64,000 nucleotides of DNA, from contig JANPWX010019802.1 in NCBI GenBank assembly GCA_024734555.1, positions 1,377,342-1,441,341 on the forward strand. The letters are read 5' to 3'. Shown here piece by piece: positions 26,001 to 36,477 of the stretch; within the stretch, counting starts at the first letter, position 1; every line of letters starts with the position of its first letter. The notes under the pieces were generated by a model, which searched no databases, was not told where the DNA came from, and worked only from the letters and a program-made list of their open reading frames with translations. The DNA is from Trochalopteron elliotii. Lineage: Eukaryota > Chordata > Aves > Passeriformes > Leiothrichidae. Made by a program: the position numbers and the translations under genes.

Positions 26001-28481
26001 GGGTCCTGCACACATGAAGGAAGAGATGGAAGGTGAATAATGTGACACACACTGGAGACTATTAGGGAAGACCAGCTATTTTTGCAAAATCTGGATCAGG
26101 AGCACTATGCTGGGTCCTTCACATCCTGCACTGGTGTTCATGACTCTTCCTGATCCAGGGTGTCCTTTCTTCTTACCTGTCAGGGGTCCTGTAAAGTCTC
26201 CCAGAGCATTGCACACCTTCCACTTCACCCTGTTTTGTTTTTTTTTCTCCAGTGCTGGAAGCAGTGCCTTAGCCACACAGCGGAACTGCAGTTTCTGGGA
26301 AGCTAACCATACTGTGTCTTGCACATAGGAAATTTAGCATGGGATTAATGTGGGATTTCTTTTTGTAGCTTAAGAGTTAAACCACAGGTGTTTCTGAACT
26401 GGCATCAGCAGAGCTACATGAAGCAGATACCCAGAACTGTCTCCTACAAAGTGTAGTCATGACTCTGAAAAGAAAGGATCCCACAGGGAAAGGCAGCATG
26501 GACTGATGCTGGAAGGGAGATGCAGAATTGGGAGTATCCTATTGTCTGCTGCTGTGATATCCCACACCTCTAACTCTAGGGAACCTAACAAAGAGGCAGC
26601 TGAGCTATGTGCACATGGTCCTGAGGATGAAACCTTCTAGACACACACTAATCCTGTTGGCTGCTACTGAGGAATGATCTGACCATGTACCAACATGGGG
26701 ATGCAGGAGCCTGCCATTTGTAGCACCAAATGAATGTTTTTTTGAAGCATTGTCTCTTCTTAAAGATCCAGCACTTTTATCAGGGGAAGGCAAGCCACAT
26801 GTGCAGTGTGATCAGGTACTATTCTTGCTCATCTGTGGGAGTCTGAGTGGGTATGAGCAAGCACAGGCAACTGGCACACTCTGGTCTGCTCTGCACATGC
26901 ACCTTCCTGCCTGATTTCTGCTCTCTTCCCTGCTAGAAACAAAAGCTGTGTTAGAACTTGGATTTTGCCACCAAGACATGCCCGGGTAGGTAGAAAGGAA
27001 GCTGCTTTTCCACTGACCAGTATATGGCATAGCAGGCTGGAAGCAGGCTTTAGGCATTCCTGGTGCTTGATCTTTGCTCATATCCTGGTGCCACTGGATC
27101 AGGTGATGGGCAGCCCTGGGCTGTGATGGAACCTGGAGGTGCAGACATTCTGCTGACAGGGGCTGCACTAGCCTGGAACACTCTGTCACAGGGCAATCAC
27201 CACTCCTGTAGGCAGTCCTCTCCAGGCCACCCTGTGCTTGTGTCCTCTCCCAGTTTGATGCTACAATTAGCATCCATGGGCACACATGAACCACAAAGGG
27301 TCTTGGTCCCTCATGCCAGTAGGGTAATTTTCAGTCTTCCTGTCTTCTGGAAAGCTGTTTTCACCTGGGCAGCACTGCAAAGCTGAAATTCAGAGTTCAT
27401 GGAGTACCTCTGCTTATGCCAAGTACAGGAGACTTGTCTTGGCCCTGCAGTTGAAGCTGTTGGAGACAGCATTTCCTGCCTCTGAAGATATCTGGGCAGA
27501 TATCTGACCCAGCTGTGGGAACGTCCTGGTAGCACCTGCCTAACATCTTGGTGTGCCTGGTGGAGGGAGAAAGGCTCCTGCAACTAGCATTTTGGCACAC
27601 CCCAAGAAGGCAACTCGCTCTCTTGACACCAAAGAGAGTGTGGGTATGTCACTTGGGCAAAGCCAGGATGTAGCGTGCCAAGTTAGGAGCTGGTCAGAGC
27701 TGCTGGGAAAGGGGCTGTGCCTGTCCTTGTCCCTGCACAGCAGATGCTGGGTTGATGCCTCTGTCAGGCAGGGGTCTGCATCTTCGCAGGACTGTGAAAA
27801 TCTGGGTGTTCAATCTGGGAACTGTGATCCTGAAGGAGGTGGGGTCAGGGAAGGGCTTCCTCCAGAGGATGGAGCAGAAATCAGTAGGCAAACAAGAGCA
27901 GACTGAACCACAGAGCAGTGGGAACCATTTTAGGACTAGTCCCATTCCAGTTTAGATTGAAGTCTAATGGACAGGCCTGTGGCTTGATTTCTGGGTTGCT
28001 ATATGGCTGTGGCATTTTGAGCTGATTTTAGTCTACCTTCTGTTAACTTTTAATTACTTGATTTGAAGACAGAGAACGTAAGGCTAACCTAATTCTTTTC
28101 ACGTGCTCAGTCTAGAACAATGATTCACCTGCACAGAAAAATCGTTCTTATCATGATAGAATGATTTCATCTCTTGATCATATTCTTCATGTCGTAGAGA
28201 CTTGTTTATGTTTCACAATGAATTTTCATTTGCAGGAAGTTAAAGCTTGGCTTCAGAATTGTGCTCAGGGCTGGAACCCTATTTATCAAACCTCACTTTG
28301 GAAACAAATAATCACTCAAAGATTTCAAAGAAATACAGATGGTTGGAGGTTAGTAGTTATCACAAAATGTGTTGTGTTTCTGGTCTTCAAAAATATAATC
28401 TATAGTGTCCATCATCTCTCCACAATTTGAGGGAAACAATTCATCCGTCAATGAAAAGCACCTGCTCTTGTGCTGCTTCAC
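23013..28481. other. unique non-coding DNA, no gene recognised
   Basis: Mixed composition. 24140-24360 and 26800-27950 are less AT-rich and so carry longer overlapping frames on both strands (up to 160 codons at 26812-27294, minus). None shows a family motif, and frames of similar length occur opposite each other, which points to low stop density rather than coding. I cannot exclude old LTR or LINE sequence in these segments. Confidence 0.5.
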
Positions 28482-28511
28482 AACTGTTGCTATTGTACAA
28501 TAGCAACAGTT
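28482..28511. repeat. perfect 30-bp palindrome, no loop
   Basis: The 15-base arm AACTGTTGCTATTGT is followed immediately by its exact reverse complement. The palindrome stops at 28481 and 28512, where the two flanking bases do not pair. The arms are not simple-sequence DNA. It can be drawn as a cruciform or hairpin; biological function is unknown. Confidence 0.98.
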
Positions 28512-31500
28512 CATATCATATAGTGGAACAGACTATGTTATGCTAATGAAATTAATTTAGGCATATTTAAATAACAGCCCCCTGCACCCCCAAAGCATCC
28601 TGAATGTAAAGTCACTCTGAATTGCAGGCATGTGCTGCAAAATACATGGTGTAGTTGAACTACATAGACACAAATGTTATTGTAACATTATCTAGATATG
28701 TAGAGTGAAATTTTAATTAATGCTTTCCACAACTATATCAACTAATTATCTCCTAAATGAAATAAAACTCAAAGTTGCTTCTCTTATTACTGGTTCCAGA
28801 AACACATTTGCGTAGTTAGTGGCAAAGTACTTTGCGGGACTAGGCTTTAAATGCCTCAGACTTAAACTCCTCACATGCGTGGAGAGGAGGGAATGAAATT
28901 GTTCAACACCAAGGACAAGAATGCTCCAGGAGTTCTTCTGTGGCTCTTAATGTAATGAAGAAATCACTGTAGATCCACAGAATACAGTTGTGGCTGCTTT
29001 AGTAACATCTTGGGTATAGAATAATTAAAAGTTGAAGATAAGAAGGATCAAGTGGACTGTTACAATCATTGTCTCAGAAGCATAGAAATGTTTCTTATTA
29101 TATGAGTCTTTGGCCCTTTGTTACCTGCAACAACCCTCTTCTCAGACCTCATGCTGCTCAGGCTGGCAGCTGTGGTACTCAATACAGCTGGTGCCCATGA
29201 AAAAACTTGCAAGAAACATCCCATCTCCAACAAGTCTGCAGTGAGCGTTCACCTGATCTGAAGTAGGTCTTGACTGCCACAGACCACTCTCAGGTCTAAC
29301 GTTTCAATATGCAAATCCTCCTCTGAGCTGAGAGATTTCCTGGAGCCCAAGGGTTTCTAGCATTTCTCACTTCTTTTCTTGGCACTGGGTTGTCCATGTC
29401 CATGGAGGGTCTGCCCCAGCCCAGTCAGCATGGAACCCATTTCACTCCATGCATTCCACAGGGCTTGGTGTAACAAACACCCATGGCATGTTTTCCTCTA
29501 GCAAATATCAGTGGAAACATGTTCACCCCTGTCACACCAAAACAAGGGAGGGCTTGGGGCACTCCTGGGGGGAACTGCCTGGAAGAACAGGGACCTGGCA
29601 CAAGGCATCAGAGTGATTTATGATGTGGTATTAGCAGGTGTGTGTAGGTATTTGTCTTGATCTGCTTCATTTCTGCTTTTGATGGTCTTTTGAGATAGCA
29701 CTGATGGTCTCTCTCCCTCTAATCTGGCAAATACATGTTGACCCAAAGAAGAATGTCTGTGAGGGGAAGAAACCACAGCTTTCCTGAACACACCAGTGTA
29801 GGAGGATGCTTTGCAGGCACATTTTGGGGTAAAACCTGTCAAGCTGAGGAGGGACCTGGATACAGTTTCTCTGGCTCTAAACAAGTACTCTGTTTTGCTG
29901 AAAGTACTCTGACAGCTGCTCTGAAAGTACTCTACAAGTACTCTGCTGAAAAACAGAGAAGCACATTTTCCTCCAGTTGTTTGGTTTGAAAGGGTGTTTT
30001 TTATTCCTGTTTTCTTCCACATGTGATAACCACATCACCTCAAGGGAAAGTCTGGACACAGCCCTGCATGAAGGGAGATGACTAGCAGTCAAAAGAGAGA
30101 CTGTTAGGATGTTTGGCTCTGGGGTATTTTATACTCTGTCATTCTCCAGGTGTAGAACTTGGCAAAAGATACATTCCTCCTATTTTTTAGCACAGTCCAT
30201 TCTGTTCTGCTCTCTCTCAGTGTCCCCAGTCAGATAATCTTTGCCTGAGGGGTGTGAAGTGGTTGCAGGGGCATTGCTTTGAGCTTGAAGAGCAGAAAGG
30301 GAAAGGGAAGTACTGGGAAGCAGTGGGCACTTCCAGGGAAACCCACTGGTCCAAAATCACCCCAAGAATGGGTCAGGGAAGCTGATGGCTGATGGGTGCC
30401 TGCTGCCCCCTTCACCGTGGGCTTTGTGGCAAAGGGTGTTTCAGCAGCAGGGCTATTGTGAACTCCATCAACTCTGTCCAGTGCAGGGACCTTTCTAGGT
30501 TGGTTGTGGCTGGTTGTCTCCACAGTAGAACTGCAAGGTGGCATCATCCAGCCCCAGGCTGACAAATTTGGTAGAGGAGGTGGAGAAGTTTGTGTCAATC
30601 TGTATTTCTTGGTGCTTACAGGCAAGGAATTCTGTGCTGGGCCTTTTGCAGCTCTATGCTCAGGCATTGTCTTTCATTCCCTCTGAGTGTTAGGTTGTCT
30701 GTTGCAAGAAACAAATAATAAAACTGGCGGTTCAGGGTTCCTGGTTTTTATCAGCTTGTCCCCCTCCAGAGTGCTCATGGCTGAGAATATTCCATGGGAA
30801 GGTAAAAGAATATAACTTTATTTACAGAATAAGCCCTGTTTCTGCTCCTAGATTTAAGACAGGTGTCATAAATGTCAACCCTTATCTGCAGTCAGGAGAA
30901 GCCCCATACCTGAAGAAGAGTCAGGCAAGTTCTGTCTTAGCTCATACAGGTTTTCAAGAAGCTTCTTCTTCCCAGAAAGGCATTTAACAATGAGGAGGGG
31001 CAGAGCAAAGGCTGCCCAAAGGCTGTGTGGATCTACTTCTTTAGTACAATTCAAGTTACTCTGAGCCGTGCTAAGGGGATTTCACATGCCTGCCAAGAGC
31101 TCATTCTCACTGCCCTATTGTTGCACTCAAAATGAATGCAGCAGCAAAATTTCTCATCAAACCTATTTTTCCTTGCAGTGAAACTTGTGCGTGTATCATT
31201 CAGCAAAAGTTGGAGGAGGTGGCAGTCAGTGGGAGGTGTTCTTGATGGGTCCTCTGGGGCTATCAAATCATATAGGATTGAGAGTTTTGGGGATTTTTAT
31301 ATTGAACTTCCTCAAGACCTTTTCCATCTGCAAATGTGCAGTATTTCCCTGTATCTTTGGATAATACTTTGTGTAATAGAATATTCTGGATAGCAACAAA
31401 TGAACCTTCAGGCAGCTCTAGAGAATGCAATGCAAAAAACAATGGGCTGAAACAAAGTTGCTTTCTCCTCCAAACCCTCTCATGGCTTTTGATTGTCATT

Positions 31501-32228
31501 GCCTATTTGCTTGCTGTTTCTTTTTTCTTTTGGAAGAAATTTGGTTTGTTAACCAGATTATCTTCATTGTGAAATGATAAATGACTGCACCTCAACTGCC
31601 AATAGTCCATGCTGCCTGAAAAATAAACCTGTGAGTTCAAGCTGTTCTAACAATTTGCTGATTTCTTTGGGGAAATACGAACAAAATTAATACGATTCTT
31701 ATGTAATCACTTACTAAAGCTATGACTAATTTGCATCCTGGTGGTGAAGGGGGGAGATAAGAAGATGTGCCATAGACTACAGTACTGTTTTTCTCTATAT
31801 GCCTTTCTGGAGCCTGAGGGTGCCTGTTGGCAGCTGCAGAGGTGTGCCTCTGCACTGAACTGCAGTCCCACTGCTGGAGAGGTGATAGAGCTGAGCTCAT
31901 GAGTCTCAACAGACACGTGCTGGCTTGTGCCAGCCCTCCTTCCCCATTCCCCTGGTCTCTGCCTTGCTAGAAGGTTGCTAGAAACGGCCTGTAGGAATTT
32001 CTGTGGACTTTTTCTGAGGCAGCTGTCAGAGACAATTGAGCCTTTCCTGCTCTGGTGCAGAAATCCTGTCCCAGCCTGGCAGGAAAGTCCCCGATATGTG
32101 TAAGTCATCAAGACTGAGCTCTGTTTTCTATACCAAGGCATGTATTCCTTCTTCCTCAGTTCCTGAACTCTCAATTTCATTTGTTTTGTTTAAAGTTTGT
32201 GCACAAATGAAGGTACCAATGTCAATAG
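28512..32228. other. unique non-coding DNA, no gene recognised
   Basis: No gene or clear mobile element. The segment 29883-29944 contains four copies of AAGTACTCT. Longest frames (157 codons at 31707-32180, minus; 145 at 30230-30667, minus) have no recognisable motifs. Confidence 0.55.
29883..29944. repeat. cluster of four AAGTACTCT copies
   Basis: Exact copies of the 9-mer start at 29883, 29902, 29925 and 29936, with unequal spacing. The cluster is bracketed by CTCTGTTTT on the left and AAAACAGAG on the right, which are inverted with respect to each other. This is a small local repeat of unknown origin. Confidence 0.85.
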
Positions 32229-32551
32229 TGGTGAGGCAACACTTCAACCCCTGTGTCCAGTTGTGAGCTCCTCACTGCAAGAAAAATATTGAAGTGCTGG
32301 AGCATGTCCAGAGAAGAGCAGTGGAATGGTGAAGGGTTTTTAGCACAAGTCATATGAAGAGCAGCTGAGGGAACTGCAGTTGTTAAGCCTGGGGAAAAGG
32401 AGACTTGGGGGGAACCACCTGAAAGGGTGCGGTAGCCAGTCTCTTCCCCCAGGCAACAAATGACAGGACAAGAGGAAACGGCCTCAAGCTGTGTCAGGGA
32501 GGTTCAAGCTGGGTGTCAGAAAGAACACCTTTATGGAAAGGGTTGTTAAAC

Positions 32552-33624
32552 TGTCTTGGGTTATGTAACCAAAAAAAATGCTTGCTCTATTCCAACTGTT
32601 GAATTTGGCTGGGGAGATGTTTTCTTTATCTCTTGTAACTCCAGGGCGNNNNNNNNNNNNNNNNNNNNNNNNNNNNNNNNNNNNNNNNNNNNNNNNNNNN
32701 NNNNNNNNNNNNNNNNNNNNNNNNNNNNNNNNNNNNNNNNNNNNNNNNNNNNNNNNNNNNNNNNNNNNNNNNNNNNNNNNNNNNNNNNNNNNNNNNNNNN
32801 NNNNNNNNNNNNNNNNNNNNNNNNNNNNNNNNNNNNNNNNNNNNNNNNNNNNNNNNNNNNNNNNNNNNNNNNNNNNNNNNNNNNNNNNNNNNNNNNNNNN
32901 NNNNNNNNNNNNNNNNNNNNNNNNNNNNNNNNNNNNNNNNNNNNNNNNNNNNNNNNNNNNNNNNNNNNNNNNNNNNNNNNNNNNNNNNNNNNNNNNNNNN
33001 NNNNNNNNNNNNNNGTGGGGCAGTGTTCTTATCTCTTTCCAGCCTCCAGGGGGATATCTTCTGGTAATGGGCCATTAAGGCTCACCAATGACATGACACA
33101 TTACATCATCCCATTGTGAGCTGCTCCACCCGGTGGGGGGAGCCAGATCATTCCTACCTGGATGAAAAATGAGACATAGGAGGGCCAGGCATCCTGTGTT
33201 CCCCCTGGAAGGAAGATCCCCCCAGAAGGAAGTTCCCCCCAGAGGAAGACTGGACTCATCTTGCCATTACTGGACCCTTCTCTACAGGACCATCTCTACT
33301 CCAACAGAAGCACATCTGCCACTCCAGGAGGGCTTGCTTTGGACTGCTTCCAACACCCTGACCAACAGGGTGTCAGATTGTATTTCTGACTCTGTCAGAG
33401 TTTCTAGGATTTTCTGTTTGGTTTGTTTGTATTTTGTACTACTACATTTGTATTAATATTTCTAGTAAAAAACCTGTTATTCCTATTCCCAAATCTTTGC
33501 CTGAAAAGCCTTTAATTGCAAAATTATAATGATTTGCAAGGGGTGGGGGGGAAGGTTTACATTCTCCATTCCAAGGGAAACCCCAGCTTTCCCTGGCAGA
33601 TACCTGTGTTGCCAAACCAAGACA
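32552..33624 (+). mobile_element. ERVL-type solo LTR with 5-bp target duplication
   Basis: The element starts TGTCTTGG and ends CCAAGACA, a perfect 8-bp terminal inverted repeat with the retroviral TG...CA ends. It is flanked by exact TAAAC repeats at 32547-32551 and 33625-33629. A 5-bp duplication fits ERVL (class III) elements. The right part matches a songbird ERVL LTR as I remember it ('ctgttattcctattcccaaa'), with an AGTAAA polyadenylation-like signal at 33464-33469 that sets the orientation as plus. A run of N (32649-33014) hides part of the LTR, so its true length is uncertain. If the gap is much longer than shown it could hide more than a solo LTR. Confidence 0.9.
32649..33014. other. 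assembly gap, 366 N
   Basis: Undetermined bases inside the LTR that begins at 32552. Open frames drawn through this run have no meaning. Confidence 1.
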
Positions 33625-33779
33625 TAAACATTGGTCAGGGAGGTGATGGAATCATCATTCCTGAAGGTGTGCAAGAAAAAACTGGATGTGGCATTAGTTA
33701 CATGGCTGTGATCAGCCAAAGGTTGGACTTCGTGATCTCAGAAGTATATTCCAACACAGGATTTTGTGATTCTGTGGTT

Positions 33780-36030
33780 CCCGGCCTCTGGCTGCCTGCA
33801 GCAATGGGATCAGAAACACCAAGAATCTTACAACAGCAGCCAGGGAACAAGACTCTTCCAAATTTCCTGTGTGGCATGAAAGCAATGTGAAAAGTACAAT
33901 TGGTTTTCAAGCTAAATAATAAAAGCCTCTGCCTTTTAGTGTTGGTATCTTAAGTGGTGCTACTGGATGCTGAAAAGTTAAAATTTGTGGGAGGAATGTT
34001 TGGTCCACACTTCTCTTCAGGACTGCTCTTTGGATTTTCCATCCCCAGTCACCATGGAGCACTGTCAGGCTGCTTTCCTGGGTCCCTCTCCCATTCATTC
34101 TCCCAGCCCTCCAAAACTGGAGGTGAACTCCCACTGCAGCCCTTCCCTCACTGGGAATATTCATTTGGATTTTCTTCCTTATATGTAGTCACCTAATGCG
34201 CTTGCACCTGAAGTCTCCATCTCTGTTAAATTTAACTGGCAAGGACAGCAACAGTATCAAAAACTTCTGAGAGGCATAGGGGATTGACAGATATAAAGTG
34301 TTGTTACCAAAGTCTATTTTTCTTAGGAGGTCAGGGTAAAAACAAGATTAATGTTATTTCACAGTGTTGTCTGTATTCTGAAGGCATGTCTGTACAGAGT
34401 AGTGTGGTGCCTCACTGGCACTTAAGCAAGCTTCAGCTGACCCTTCATACCAGTGACACAGCATGTATGGAGATAAGTCTGAATATAGGTGGTATGTCTT
34501 CTGTTTTGGGCAGCTGTGATGTTTCTGGTTTGGGAGCCAGCCTATCTGGTGTTAGACTGAGTGACCTCTCCAGTCCACAGAGTTGTGCAATGCAGACACA
34601 CCTAAATAGCTAATATGAACTGCAGAACTCTCTTGAAAGATACTCTCCAAGTGTGGATTAGAGGCCAGATCTGGGGTAATTTGAGCAAGAAACTCCTGAG
34701 ATGCAGCCCTTTTTTAAAAAACTCATGCCATCCAAATGTTACTGCTGTTACAGTACTCCATTTACTGGTTGCTTACATCTGGACTTCACACTGTGCCTCT
34801 GATCCTCTCTGGGCTTCTGTCAGGTCATCTACTTTAAGTACAGTGATTGACACCCAAGAAAATTTAGGGTGAGAATACTAGAAAAAAGTTAATGGGGGTA
34901 CAGGCTGATTCTCTCTGGATTAAGGTGAGAAAGTAAAGGAAACTGGGGTTGCATGCACAGCAGCACATGGTTTATGGGCTGCTGGGGGCATTTCTGACAG
35001 CTCTGGGAATGTGAATTGTAGCATTGCTGTTTCCACCTGCCTTTTTTTGTCAAAATTCAGTCCTAAGAGCAAAACTGTCGTTCTCAGAGTCAATGTTTCA
35101 ATGGGCTCTGAAACTCCCACACATGCTCCATCTGTTCTGAAAGTTGCTATGCCTTAGAAGGGGGAGAGGATAAATTTATTCTGGGGTCACTTGACACAGG
35201 GTGTTCTGTAGATACGCCCTGCCCCACACACATATGCTTTTCATAGACAGATTGCTTTAAAACTCCACATGGTCCAGCCCTATTAAGCCCAAATACTGAT
35301 TTGCTGCAGCAAGTGTGCTCTGTTGAGAGGCATTGTCCTTCTGTCAAAGGGTCCCCAGGGTATGGACCACAGAAAGAGGGATGTGTACAGCATTTGCTGG
35401 ACTGTCACAACTTCTTCCGTGCACAGCAGGAGGAAAAAATAACCACCAAACCCTCCACAAATAGGCTTTCTGACTTTGCACCCGTCTTCATGCATGTCAC
35501 ATTATCACAGTCCAAATCCTCCACTGTCACTGTTCAAGGGGGCTTGATGTCTATCTGGCATTTCTTCAGTCTCCTTGCTGAGGGACACTGATCCAACACT
35601 GAACTCCCTGTGGAGTCTACTGGGCCAAGGTGGGCACAGTGCTGCCAGAGGCAAATGTCCCTCTCTCAGTGAAAATTCACTCTGTGTTGCTCTTGGCTTG
35701 CCACCCACTCTCCTTCCCCAAAGCAGTGGCTTTGCTGCAGTGGCTTGCAGGAGTGAGGGTTGCCCTCTGGATGCTCTGATCCTCCCCCATGCAGAAGATT
35801 TCTGTTGGCATGAGCAGCACCAAGGAGAAGTGTGAATACAGGAAGAGTGCTCATGTATGCAAGTTTTGGGCGGTTGTCCTGCATGCCAATGATGGCTTTT
35901 CCCCAGCCCTTTTTCTGCCATTGTTCGTGTAGGTGATGCTGGGATATGCTGGCTTGCTGAATGGGAACCATCATACTACATAGGAAAAGCAACATGGATG
36001 GTACATTTTTGAAGCATCTGAAAAGTGAAT
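33780..36030. other. unique non-coding DNA, no gene recognised
   Basis: No gene or element recognised. A minus-strand frame of 138 codons at 35505-35921 overlaps plus-strand frames of similar size and shows no family motif. Confidence 0.55.
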
Positions 36031-36037
36031 GCTATCA

Positions 36038-36470
36038 ATTACCAGGGTTGGCCTGAGATAAAAAGGAAGTCGGAGTATAGAGAGAACGCAGATCAAGCCA
36101 ATATGGTTAACAACTATGTCTGCTTTATTTTAGCTAAGATGGCTACTTTTATACATTTCCATACAGTTTACATCCACAGCAGCTCTTCATTGGCATACAG
36201 CAGAGAGAAGTATGAAAACACACTTTATTTTACTAACTCTTAAGGTGGCTATCACGTGCTCACTAACAAGTCTATTCAGTGACCTTCACAACCCTATTAT
36301 CTTTCCCTGACACCTTAACTACTAATTTCTAACTGCGCCACACTTGGCTAAGAATTTCTAGCTGTGTCACAGGCTTCAAGGCCTCACTCAGGCCCCGTTA
36401 AGGCCTCAACTCGGGTAGTTCAAGGCCTAGGTAGACATCATGTCCACCTTCCCTGAGGAATTCTGCAACA
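36038..36470 (-). mobile_element. ERVK-type solo LTR
   Basis: On the minus strand the element begins TGTTGCAGAATTCC at 36470 and resembles a bird ERVK LTR. A TATA box (TATAAAAG, plus coordinates 36146-36153) is followed 17 bases downstream by AATAAA (36124-36129), as expected for promoter and polyadenylation signals of an LTR. GCTATCA flanks it exactly at 36031-36037 and 36471-36477, one base longer than the 6 bp usual for ERVK. With those flanks the 3' end does not read CA, so either the end has mutated or the edge lies a few bases away. No internal retroviral sequence adjoins it. Confidence 0.82.
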
Positions 36471-36477
36471 GCTATCA

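Larger units (their letters stand above)
32229..33779 (+). mobile_element. CR1 LINE 3' fragment, split by a solo LTR
   Basis: The left part (32229-32551) matches the CR1 C-terminal region ('ctggagcatgtccagagaag', 'gacaggacaagaggaaacgg'). The right part (33625-33779) continues at the next CR1 position ('cagggaggtgatggaatcat', 'ccaaaggttggacttcgtga') and ends with the octamer GTGATTCTGTGG. Joining the two across the LTR restores one copy of TAAAC and the expected CR1 order, so this is one element interrupted after insertion. It is 5'-truncated and inactive. Confidence 0.93.

Noticed and set aside
26812..27294. 160-codon minus-strand frame
   Set aside because: No motif; overlaps a 107-codon frame on the other strand; lies in a less AT-rich patch.
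32556..33119. Frames drawn through the N run
   Set aside because: The N bases carry no stop information; the frames lie in an LTR.
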